Of a DNA stretch of 64,000 nt, positions 10,061-20,735 are shown one piece after another. The first letter of the stretch is position 1, and each line of letters starts with the position of its first letter. Made by a program: the position numbers and the translations under genes. The DNA is from Polytrichum commune. Lineage: Eukaryota; Streptophyta; Polytrichopsida; Polytrichales; Polytrichaceae. The DNA is taken from contig OX485804.1 of NCBI GenBank assembly GCA_950295325.1, forward strand, positions 69,478,033 through 69,542,032, written 5' to 3'. The notes below the pieces were generated by a model. It was not told where the DNA came from. It did not search any database and worked only from the letters and a program-made list of their open reading frames with translations.

Positions 10061-11390
10061 CTCTAGTAAATTTTTCCCCACTTTACCTTTACTTTGTTGA
10101 CATGTCATCACACGTGGACATTGTAAATCCTACGTGTCAGAAATGGGTTAATGTAATTACACAAAAAAATCGGTAAAATTCAAGTCCGTCAGGATAAAGA
10201 CAGCATCCGGCATAATGTCGTGACGGATACGTGTCGTGACGGCACGACATTATGTCGGGATTACCCTCCGTCACGACACAATAGACAACCCTGGCGTCTA
10301 CGTGATTATGATGACGTCTTCTAGAGCTACCAATTCGTGACACGGGGATGTATCCCGGATCGACTGTGTGATGATGATTATATTCGTTCCCCGCGTTGGA
10401 CGTGAGGTGTTCATGTTTTCGTCGATGACTCTGTGAACATGAGCATGTCTTCCATAATAATTGCCAAATTACGTTGAAATGTTTTACACAACAACTGCAT
10501 GTCTTTGCAAATGTTTTTATAACATGTAAGACGTGACGTGAACATGTTTTGAGGGACCGATTGTCGAGTAATGGCAGTGTTTTGCATAACATCCCTAAAA
10601 TCCCGCGAGATGTTTTCATGGACGCCCTGCTTAAGTTTAGAACGTCTCCGGCCGGACATCCGCGCGGTGACATTGACGTCCACATAAACATTACTCCTGT
10701 TTCCCAAAGCATGTATCGCATCCGCCAAAACACCATCACATACACATCGTCAGCAATAACATGCACGCTGAGATGTCACTACAGACACGCAAACGTTCTC
10801 TGTGACGTCTGTCATGACACCCACAATGCCCACGACCACGGATGGGCAACGCAATCAAGGACATCCTCATGTCCATCGCCATGTCCTCAGGGACATGGCG
10901 ATGTTCAACGAAATGAGCATCAAAACCAAGGCCGCGTTATCGTAGACATCAAGCGTGACATCTCCACGTCATCTTGGGACGTCTTTGAAAGCACAACGAT
11001 GTTTCTGGTGACGTACTCGCGAACGTCAATGTGGGAAAAAAACCATTCAAATGAATGCTGACGTGGCCTGCCACGCCACTCTTTCCTGGGTCCATGTCAG
11101 ACGCCACGTCATATTCCACGTCACCATTGGATAGGATGACATTGGCGGCCATGTGGCACAGCCCGCCATTCTACTGCTTAGGTGTCCTCGACGTGGCGCC
11201 CAGTGGGCACATTTCTCATCCCCCCAAAATCTCCAAAAATTGTCTGTGTTACACGGATGTCCAAACGTTTTTTGTGATGTCCCCGCGCGTTACAGCGTGT
11301 TACACGCGTTAGTACGTCCGAAGGATGTAAACCCGGATGTCACAATGTCTCCCAGGACATGAGCAGGGACGTAACAAAAAACGCGGGTTT
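10061..11390. other. CpG-rich block with ACGT and GACATCC motifs
   Basis: A 1.3-kb stretch much richer in CpG than its neighbours, dense in GTGACG, ACGTC, GACATCC and CATGTCC. It includes a perfect 12-bp palindrome pair CATAATGTCGTG/CACGACATTATG at about 10212-10255 and a CATGTCC...GGACATG hairpin near 10870-10910. No convincing protein frame. It may be the terminal region of another transposon, but no bounding inverted repeats were found. Confidence 0.4.
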
Positions 11391-12310
11391 CTTATACTGT
11401 GTAATGGCAGTGAGTATACGATCCTTAGCAAACTATCTTCTAAAGCCTCCATTACAAGGTCAAAGCCATCACCTTCAAGGACCATCATTAGAAGTTGTTA
11501 TGGACATGTTCATTACATTGGCTTGTCACAACTTTGTGTCCAAATCAAAGCATTTTGTGCGAAGTGCAATGAGTATTATGGATTTTATCATGGCGCTCAA
11601 AAAACACTAAGGTTTCAAGTTTGTGCTTGACAATTGTTTTACATGGCAACATAAAGACAAGATATTCATTTTCAAAATGTCGGTCAACCTCGGAGGTAGT
11701 GCAATGGATTTGATGAGGTGTATGCATGTTGAAAGGAACATGGAGGATTTGTGGATAATGACTGACCATGTCAAATAGTTGAAAGACCGGACAACAATGG
11801 CATGTCATGTGTATGGTAGTAAATAATGCAAGGTGCTTACAATAGCGTGTTGTGACATGCAATATGAGGATGGAGTGGCACATACATTGCTTTGGGAAAA
11901 CTTGAATGCTACTATTGTAGACAATAGTGTGCCAAGTGTAAACTTCACGAGTTTCACAGCGGACAATGTTAAAGCAAATTGGAATGTTGTGAGAAATATT
12001 TATGGTGATGGTAACCCAAGTCTCCCAATGGTGGATTGTGAGCGCACTTGTTTTTTTCATTGGTCTGCCATTTTGAATAAGGTGAGGCAAAAATATATCA
12101 AATCACCGCTACAATTTTTACACAAGAAAATCTGCAAGGACTACAAGAACACAAAGATATTGGATGATGTTGATATGAAATTTCAAATAATTTGATCACG
12201 GTGGTTGTCATTTGGTGTTGCCACAGAAGAAAAAAAGATTTCCCAGACTGTGTGAGTGGCTAGGGTTTTGGCATTTTCATTATAGATGGAGTGGTCATAT
12301 GTTGTTGGTG
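11390..12310 (+). pseudogene. Decayed transposase-like relic
   Basis: Several plus-strand frames broken by stops and shifts. The clearest piece, 11833-12195, includes CCDMQYEDG, then NVVRNIYGDGNPSLPMVD, then ERTCFFHW. This type of sequence recurs in plant repetitive DNA and I read it as a transposon-encoded protein, perhaps a MULE-like transposase. The family is not certain. After 12195 a tryptophan-rich continuation can be followed to about 12310 across a stop. It cannot encode an intact product. Confidence 0.4.
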
Positions 12311-12600
12311 AGTATTTGTTACATTTAAAAAAATGAATATATTGCAATCATAATTCATTTTGGTGTTAATTGAACAAAATAATTTTTGTAGTTCATTCAT
12401 ATCTCACATAAATTATTTCATGCAGGACATGAGCATAGAGGAACGTGCAGAAATACCTACATGTAACAATGCGGAGAATGTGCACAACAAATAGCTCCAC
12501 CAATCAAACAACAATATGACTTGCCTATACGAATCCACAGTGGATGATTTAATTAGGGCCTCCTTCCACATAGCAAAGTACCAACCATGATTGGGAGTAC
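12311..12600. other. No recognisable gene
   Basis: AT-rich spacer between the transposase-like relic and the first recognisable LRR remnants. A 72-codon minus frame here has no recognisable motif. Confidence 0.4.
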
Positions 12601-12908
12601 ATTCTTTTGGGAAAAACCTTGATTTCAACATCCTTGAAACTCAAGGTTGTTTCCAGGTGCGGAGATCCAAAGCTAATAATTGATGGAAAATCCTCAACAT
12701 TAAAAGAAATTGAGTTCCTTCAAAGTTACGAGCTTGCTCAATCCAAAGCGAAACACTACCAAAACCTCAAACTCCCACATTTTAAGTTTTTGCATACATG
12801 TCAGTCTTCCAAATCCTTTTGGCACGTGTTTCAAAGCTCAACATTTTGAGAATTTGAGTTCCTCCGAGGCTACGAGGTTGCTCAATCATGAGGGAAACAC
12901 TTCCAAAG
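12600..12908 (-). pseudogene. Decayed distal LRR remnants
   Basis: Degenerate copies of the 144-bp LRR unit of the gene on the right, read on the minus strand. The unit at about 12845-12908 is clear up to the last bases, CACTTCCAAAG, where an LTR interrupts it. The matching second half resumes at 14897. Several stops and indels make it non-coding now. Confidence 0.65.
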
Positions 12909-14896
12909 TGATGGACCCCGTGGGTCGTTCCCTTGCAATTTAGCTCAAGAACACTCACGGTGAGACATCACGTAAATTTATATTCGCTCGAGAACTACCG
13001 TGCCTCATTAATATGTTCGGTCCTCAATTTAATAACTCCTCTCTTCTCCTTATGATATGAATATATTATCGGAGTGAAGACAATCTCATTATCTTAGTTC
13101 TTGTTCTCAATGTAAGGCATCATTGACAATAAGAACCTTTAGATTTAAGAAAGCTTCAAGAGGTGTAACAATAACATATAGTTTCAATAAGTTCTATGAC
13201 TCATTAAGTTTCGTAGTTCACAACATCAATCACATAAATGATAGTATCGTATAATGATGAAGAAGATATAATATTCTTGAGTCTTCCTTTTTAAGCTCAA
13301 GTGTTACTACGTATAATATTGTAACTTGACAATTATGCATATAGTAGTTATAAGTTCATGAACACTTCATTAATTGTTTTGCAATGTCACGTTGAACTTC
13401 AAAGTGTTTTAATAACAAGAATAATTATACTCTCTTGAGTTTTACTCAAGAGAGAAGAACTCTTCTCCGATTGTTAATGACATCCAACAACTCACAAAGT
13501 ATTGTGAAAGAAAGAGGTTGAATAACAATTGTAGTAAGTAGATTATCTTATATCAATATTATTCCGTTCATATGTATTCAAACTTTGATATGAATTTATG
13601 TCTTCATCATTCTTGTCAATCATAAGTTCAACAATCAATATGTAGTATAATATGTATAATGCTTATAAGTCGATTATGTAGTTTATAATAATAAGCTCCT
13701 CCTCTTTTGAAGGAATTTGTAATCGTTAAGTAGTTTTGTTCAAATCATAACATGCATATAATTCTTTAATCATTCAATCACATGTATATTTATAATTCCC
13801 TTTTGAGGAGATCAATGATAAGTTCCGCTTTGAGAGATAATCTTGTTTCTTTCACTCAAGTTTGACAATCGCTTTCTTAATTCAATCTCTCTCAAAGTCC
13901 CATTGATTCTCCAATTTGTCTTGAGTGCTTTGTTCTCACCCTCGCACTATCTTTTGAGTTCTCAAAAGAATCTACTCAATCTACTCTACTCTCGGTTGCT
14001 CAATTACTCAAGTTCCAAGTACCGCTTGACAAACTTTGTAAGACAATTTGAGAGAGAGGTAGAAAGGTCACACGCATTTGTAGAAAAGATAAGTGTATTG
14101 CAAAGGTTCCTCGAGAGGAGAGTTACAAAAGCTTCAAGTGATTCTTGGCACTCAAATTTAAGATAACTTCGTTGTGTATAAAATGAGGTGTGATTTCCTA
14201 AAATTACTTCCCTTATATAGTCTTTTCTTTCTATCCTAAATCTACATTACGAGTGGTTGTTATCTCCACTTTCCTAGATAACTATCTATCTTCAATGTAT
14301 GTAGATGCTATCTATCCTAAACGGTTATAACCGTTTTACTACTCTAATGTTCTTAATACCAAGATTTCACTATATCTTTGTTGTTCAATCAATTCTTTGT
14401 GATTGATTGATTTGATTCCGGTAATTGGTATTAGAACATCCTCGTAGAATGTACCCTTCTCCTTAATGTCTCCATAATGTCTTTGTATCTTAATAACCAA
14501 AAAATTCTCATATAATTCATAATCATGCTTCCTCAAAAATTCTTCATTCTATATATTCCATAATCATGTTTCCTTCGGATAGTCTTTCATCCTCAAGATC
14601 CTATATTCTAATATGCCCTTATAACCCCCTAATACACCCCTTGATATATCCTTCTATAATCCTTTACTAAAACACTAGGCAATCCTTGCTAAACCGCCGA
14701 TACCCTACTACCGTGGGTAAGGGGCCCTAAGACCGCGCGTCTTCCTTGCAATTCCGCGGTAAGGGGGCCTAATCCCGTGGCCGAGCTCCATGGCCGAGGT
14801 TGAGAACTCCTCCGAACTCCTCTTCATTTCGGTGCCGCTCCTTGTTTGTCTTGATTGTTAGTACCATTTGCTACTCAAATATGTTGTCACTCAACA
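12909..14896. mobile_element. Solo LTR (1,988 bp) with 5-bp target duplication CAAAG
   Basis: The element begins TGATGGACCC and ends CTCAACA, and is flanked by CAAAG at 12904-12908 and 14897-14901. Removing it and one CAAAG joins the two halves of a standard LRR unit (CACTTCCAAAG then CCTCACACTCC). No gag or pol frame lies inside and no second LTR is visible, so it is a solo LTR left by recombination. It is AT-rich, with a GC-richer last 250 bp. Short frames inside it are noise. Confidence 0.85.
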
Positions 14897-14956
14897 CAAA
14901 GCCTCACACTCCCGAGCACACTCCGACATCCTAAGTGGTTTCAAACATGTCAACGT

Positions 14957-15599
14957 CTCAGGGAGTGCACTATTCATTTAAACCAAGTATCACGTGCGTG
15001 CATGCCCCTTATTAAAATACCCCTGTATACATTTTATTTTTGCTAAAATCAAGCAATATACTTACAAATCTCATTGCTACAAAATACATTTCCATACGTA
15101 CACAAGGGTCCAAAAACAAATACATAAATTGTATATAATATGTGTACAAATGTTTGGAAATGCAAAAATATGGCCCTATTATATGTATACTATCAAATCA
15201 TGGATTTTAAGTTATAAAGTCGTTAAAGACTTTTTCATCACTTGGATGAAGTTCGTACGTGTCTGTTTCAGCATCATACGTCAAATTGGCCAAAGCAGTA
15301 ACCGTATCCAATTCTACCATAATATGATCTGTGAGATCATAACTCCAAATAAGGTTGTTACTTAGTGGATGAAAAAACACATGATTCTTGGTCTAGGTCT
15401 AACTTGAACGCGTAAACGCGTAAACCCGTACTTTACATATATTTTTCTATAGCCTTATCTCCAACCTCATGTACATCTACTTCCTGCTTAATAGCAATAT
15501 GTCTCTTGTACGTACATTTTGTACATGCTTGTTCTAAATAATACCCTTTTTGTGCACGCACGTGTATATTTACAGTACTTGAACAGTGCACTCCCTGGG
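14957..15599. mobile_element. hAT-like MITE (643 bp), 8-bp target duplication GTCAACGT
   Basis: The ends are CTCAGGGAGTGCACTATTCA and, on the other strand, CCCAGGGAGTGCACTGTTCA, an inverted repeat matching at 18 of 20 positions. GTCAACGT flanks both sides (14949-14956 and 15600-15607). Excision restores the LRR-unit phrase CATGTCAACGTTCCAAATCC. The 8-bp duplication and CAGGG-type end point to the hAT superfamily. The interior has no transposase. Confidence 0.88.
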
Positions 15600-15604
15600 G
15601 TCAA

Positions 15605-16525
15605 CGTTCCAAATCCTTCCGGGACGTGTTTCCAAGCTCGACATTCTAGGAAATTGAGTATTTCCAACGCTACGAGGTTGCTCCATCATGAGGGAAACAC
15701 TTCCAAAGCCTCACACCCCAACATCCAAAGTTGTTTCAAACATGTCAACGTTCCAAATCCATCTGGCACGTGATTCAAAGCTCGACATCTTGAGAAATTG
15801 AGTTCCTCCAATGCTACGAGGTTGCTCAATCGTGAAGAAAGCACTTCAAAATGCTCATACTCCAACATCCTAAGTTGTCTCAAACATGTCAACGTTCTAA
15901 ATATTTCCAACACATGTTTCAAAGCTCAACATTTTGAAAACATGAGTTCCTCCATACAAAAACACATCAAAATCCTCACACTCCCACATCCTAAGCATTT
16001 TCAAACATGTCAATGTTCCAAATTCTTTTGGAACGTGTTTCAAAGTTCAACATTTTGAGAAATCAAGTTCCTCCAACGCTATGAAGTTGCTCAACCCAGA
16101 AGAAAACACTTCCAAAGCCTCACACTCCGACATCCAAAGTTGCTTCAAACATGTCAACGTTCCGAATCCTTCCAGCACGTGTTTCAAAGCTCGACATTTT
16201 GAGAAATTGAGTTCCTCTAACGCTATAAGGTTGCTCAATCCAGAGGGAAACACTTCCAAAGCCTCACATTCCGACATCCTAAGTTGTTTCAAACATGTTA
16301 ACGTTCCAAATCCTTCCGCCACGTGTTTCAAAGCTCGACATCTTGAGAGATTGAGTTCCTCCAACGCTATGAGGTTGCTCAATCGTGAGGGAAACACTTC
16401 CAAAGCCTCACCTTGATCATCCTAAGTTCTTTCAAACATGTCAACGTTCCAAATCCTTCCGCCACGTGTTTCAAAGCTCGACATCTTGAGAAATCAAGTT
16501 CCTCCAACGCTATGAGGTTGCTCAA
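15605..16525 (-). pseudogene. Decayed continuation of the LRR array
   Basis: About six 144-bp LRR units with stops, indels and diverged positions. Short open pieces on the minus strand (16403-16047, 15922-15686) still read as LRR. A small deletion near 16411 shifts the frame against the units to the right (GCCTCACCTTGATC against GCCTCACACTGGATC). Together with 12600-12908 this is the downstream tail of the LRR gene. Confidence 0.75.
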
Positions 16526-19500
16526 TCATGAGGGAAACACTTCCAAAGCCTCACACTGGATCATCCTAAGTTCTTTCAAACATGTCAAGGTTCCAAATCC
16601 TTCCACCACGTGTTTCAAAGCTCGACATCTTGAGAAATCAAGTTCCTCCAACGCAGTCAGGTTGCTCAATCCTAAGGGAAACACTTCCAAAGCCTCACAC
16701 TCCGACATCCTAAGTTGTTTCAAACATGTCAACGTTCCAAATCCTTCCGGCACTTGTTTCAAAGCTCGACATTTTGAGAAACTGAGTTCCTCCAACGCTA
16801 GGAGGTTGCTCAATCCTGAGGGAAACACTTCCAAAGCCTCACACTCCAACATCCTAAGTTGTTTCAAACATGTCAAAGTTCCAAATCCTTCCGGCACATG
16901 TTTCAAAGCTCGACATCTTGAGAAATTGAGTTCCTCCAACGCTATGAGGTTGCTCAATCCTGAGGGAAACACTTCCAAAGTTTCACACTCGAACATCGTA
17001 AGTTGTTTCAAACATGCCAACGTTCCAAATCCTTCCGGCACATGTTTCAAAGCTCGACATCTTGAGAAATTGAGTTCCTCCAACGCTACGAGGTTGCTCA
17101 ATCCTAAGGGAAATACTTCCAAAGCCTCACACTCCCACATCCAAAGTTGTTTCAAACATGTCAAGGTTCCAAATCCTTCTGGCACATCTTTCAAAGCTCG
17201 ACATTTTGAGAAATTGAGTTCCTCCAACGCTAGGAGGTTGCTCAATCCTGAGGGAAACACTTCCAAAGCCTCACACTCCAACATCCTAAGTTGTTTCAAA
17301 CATGTCAAAGTTCCAAATCCTTCCGGCACATGTTTCAAAGCTCGACATCTTGAGAAATTGAGTTCCTCCAACGCTATGAGGTTGCTCAATCCTGAGGGAA
17401 ACACTTCCAAAGTTTCACACTCGAACATCGTAAGTTGTTTCAAACATGCCAACGTTCCAAATCCTTCCGGCACATGTTTCAAAGCTCGACATCTTGAGAA
17501 ATTGAGTTCCTCCAACGCTACGAGGTTGCTCAATCCTAAGGGAAATACTTCCAAAGCCTCACACTCCCACATCCAAAGTTGTTTCAAACATGTCAACGTT
17601 CCAAATCCTTCTGGCACATCTTTCAAAGCTCGACATTTTGAGAAATTGAGTTCCTCCAACGCTAGGAGGTTGCTCAATCCTGAGGGAAACACTTCCAAAG
17701 CCTCACACTCCAACATCCAAAGTCGTTTCAAACATGTCAACGTTCCAAATCCTTCCGGTACATGTTTCAAAGCTCGACATATTGAAAAATTGAGTTCCTC
17801 CAACGCTACGAGGTTACTCAATCCTGAGGGAAATACTTCCAAAGCCTCACATTCCCACATCCAAAGTTGTTTCAAACATGTCAAAGTTCCAAATCCTTCC
17901 GGCACATGTTTCAATGCTCGACATCCTTGGAAATTGAGTTTCTCCAACGCTACGAGGTTGCTCAATCCTAAAGGAAACACTTCCAAACTCTCACACTCCC
18001 ACATCCAAAGTTGTTTCAAACATCTCAAGGTTCCAAATCCTTCCGGCACATGTTTCAAAGCTCGACATCTTGAGAAATTGAGTTCCTCCAGCGCTACGAG
18101 GTTGCTCAATCCTAAGGGAAATATTTCCAAAGCCTCACATTCCAACATCCAAAGTTGTTTCAAACATGTCAAGGTTCCAAATCCTTCCGGCACATGTTTC
18201 AAAGCTCGACATCTTGAGAAATTGAGTTCCTCCAACGCTACGAGGTTGCTCAATCTTGAGGGAAACACTTCCAAAGCCTCACACTCGAACATCCAAAGTT
18301 GTTTCAAACATGTCAACGTTCCAAATCCTTCCGGCACATGTTTCAAAGCTCGACATCCTTGGAAATTGAGTTTCTCCAACGCTACGAGGTTGCTCAATCT
18401 TGAGGGAAACACTTCCAAAGTCTCACACCCGAACATCCAAAGTTGTTTCAAACATGTCAAGGTTCCAAATCCTTCCGGCACATATTTCAAATCTCGACAT
18501 TTTGAGAAACTGAGTTCCTCCAACGCTAGGAGGTTGCTCAATCCTGAGGGAAACACTTCCAAAGCCTCACACTCGAACATCCAAAGTTGTTTCAAACATG
18601 TCAAGGTTCCAAATCCTTCCGGCACATGTTTCAAAGATCGACATCTTGAGAAATTGAGTTCCTCCAACGCTATGAGGTTGCTCAATCCTGAGGGAAACAC
18701 TTCCAAAGTCTCACACTCGAACATCGTAAGTTGTTTCAAACATGTCAACGTTCCAAATCCTTCCGGCACATGTTTCAAAGCTCGACATCTTGAGAAATTG
18801 AGTTCCTCCAACGCTACGAGGTTGCTCAATCCTGAGGGAAACACTTCCAAAGCCTCACACTCCCACATCCAAAGTTGTTTCAAACATGTCAAGGTTCCAA
18901 ATCCTTCCGGCACATGTTTCAAAGCTCGACATCTTTGGAAATTGAGTTTCTCCAACGCTACGAGGTTGCTCAATCCGGAGGGAAACACTTCCAAAGCCTC
19001 ACACTCCCACATCCTAAGTTGTTTCAAACATTTCAAGGTTCCAAATCCTTCGGGCACATATTTCAAACCTCGACATTTTGAGAAACTGAGTTCCTCCAAC
19101 GCTAGGAGGTTGCTCAATCCTGAGGGAAACACTTCCAAAGCCTCACACTCCGACATCCTAAGTTGTTTCAAACATGTCAAAGTTCCGAATCCTTCCGGCA
19201 CATGTTTCAAAGCTCGACATCTTGACAAATAGAGTTTTTCCAACGCTATGAGGTTGCTCAATCCTAGGGGAAACATTTCCAAAGCCTCACACTCGAACAT
19301 CCAAAGTTGTTTCAAACATGTCAAAGTTCCAAATCCTTCCGGCACATGTTTCAAAGCTCGACATTTTGAGAAACAGAGTTCCTCCAACGCTACGAGGTTG
19401 CTCAATCCTGAGGGAAACACTTCCAAAGCCTCACACTCCCACATCCTAAGTTGTTTCAAATATGTCAACGTTCCAAATCCTTCCGGCACATGTTTCAAAG

Positions 19501-19734
19501 CTCGACATTCTGAGAAATTGAGTTCCTCCAACACTATGAGGTTGCTCAATCCTGAGGGAAACACTTCCAAAGCCTCACATTCGAACATCCTAAGTTGTTT
19601 CAAGCATGTCAAGGTTCCAAATCCTTCGGGCACATCTTTCAAAGCTCGACATCTTGAGAAATTAAGTTCCTCCAACGCTACGAGGTTGCTCAATCCTGAG
19701 GGAAACACTTCCAAAGCCTCACACTCCCACATCC
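16526..19734 (-). pseudogene. Distal LRR coding region cut off by an LTR
   Basis: About 1,070 codons of uninterrupted LRR sequence on the minus strand. They are the direct continuation of the kinase-NB-ARC-LRR gene across the solo LTR at 19740-20735. The frame ends at 16526-16528, where the usual PSGLS codons CCC TCA GGA carry TGA in place of GGA. Before the LTR insertion the protein would have been about 2,480 residues with roughly 58 LRRs. It has no start of its own. It could be expressed only if the LTR were spliced out or supplied a promoter. The long open frame suggests the insertion is recent. Confidence 0.75.
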
Positions 19735-19739
19735 ATAGT

Positions 19740-20735
19740 TGTCGCAACCCTTGCTAGCCCCCCCTTGACCATCTTGCCAATTTTCAATTCTAGCAAAGGT
19801 TACGAGTCGCTAACCCTTCGCATACCGCCATGCTAATGGTTAGCTCCTCTAACCCCGGACCATTAGTTCATAGGAGGGGAACCAACCCTCCTACTTTGAT
19901 TTCGGGACTCACCCCTTTAATCGGTAACCAACCCCTTTTATGGGTAACCAATCCTAAGATGTGGACTTCCATCCATGGAAGTCCAATCTTATGTTGATCA
20001 TCGCGTTGCCGGAGCAATACTACAACAACCCGAACCATACTAGGCAACTATGGCCTCACAATGGGCCAAAGCCCATGGAGGCCGTGCCGTTCGGCCTCGG
20101 GTGGGTGAGGCCACACCACCTCACCCATATAAGCCTCTAGGACTCTACGCGGGGCCCCTACCCCACCGTCAACCAACCTCTTGTCTCTCCACCAAGAGTT
20201 GGGGCCAAGTGGACACTTTCCCTTAGCCGCTGGGCCTAGAAGCCCCCATCAGCTTCAGACCATCATAACTTCCTTGTATGATGTCTGATTCCAACAACCA
20301 ACCACTCCATCCTCATCTACGCTTCACGTAGATGCCGATGGACTCCTCACTTGCCCCATTCGGGCAAGTATTGAGGAAGTTATGCCTGTTTGAACCTTGG
20401 CAGTCCCGGGAATCACTCCCAGGCACTGCTGTACCAGGGCGCTGTCCCGGGACAGCGCCCCACTCAAATGGCCATAACTCCTAGCTCACACCTCCGATCG
20501 AGGTGATCTTGAGCATTCTAGAATCATCACGCCATGAGCTACGCATAGCTCATGGCCTTACCCTTGTGCCTCCTAGTCTCTGTGGGTGGGAGGCGTTCCC
20601 CACGCCCGGGGCCCTCACCCACACTAGGATCACTTGGGCCCTCTCACCAACAGCGCCACAAGTCCCGGGTGTCACTCCGGGGTCCCCCTTGTGCCCATGG
20701 TGCTTCGGGCACTCCTCATGGAGAGGTGCGCGACA
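19740..20735. mobile_element. Solo LTR (996 bp) with 5-bp target duplication ATAGT, inside the LRR gene
   Basis: Begins TGTCGC and ends GCGACA (perfect 6-bp inverted ends), flanked by ATAGT at 19735-19739 and 20736-20740. Joining the flanks gives the normal LRR-unit phrase ACATCCATAGTTGTTTCAAACATG. The interior is GC-richer than the host array and has no coding region. It shifts the frame and brings a stop within 10 codons of the junction in the resistance gene. Confidence 0.88.

Noticed and set aside
2040..10140. Terminal inverted repeats for the two-gene hAT-type unit
   Set aside because: Candidates such as CAGATTC (2169) and CAGGGGAC (about 1672) have no inverted partner after the right array.
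12909..14896. Complete short LTR element (TRIM/LARD) in place of a solo LTR
   Set aside because: No internal repetition of the first or last 50 bases was found, so a two-LTR structure is not supported.
16413..19232. A 939-codon plus-strand open frame across the LRR array
   Set aside because: It is antisense to the LRR coding strand. Its length follows from the tandem repeat: one stop-free 144-bp unit stays stop-free when copied. Residue content has no domain logic.
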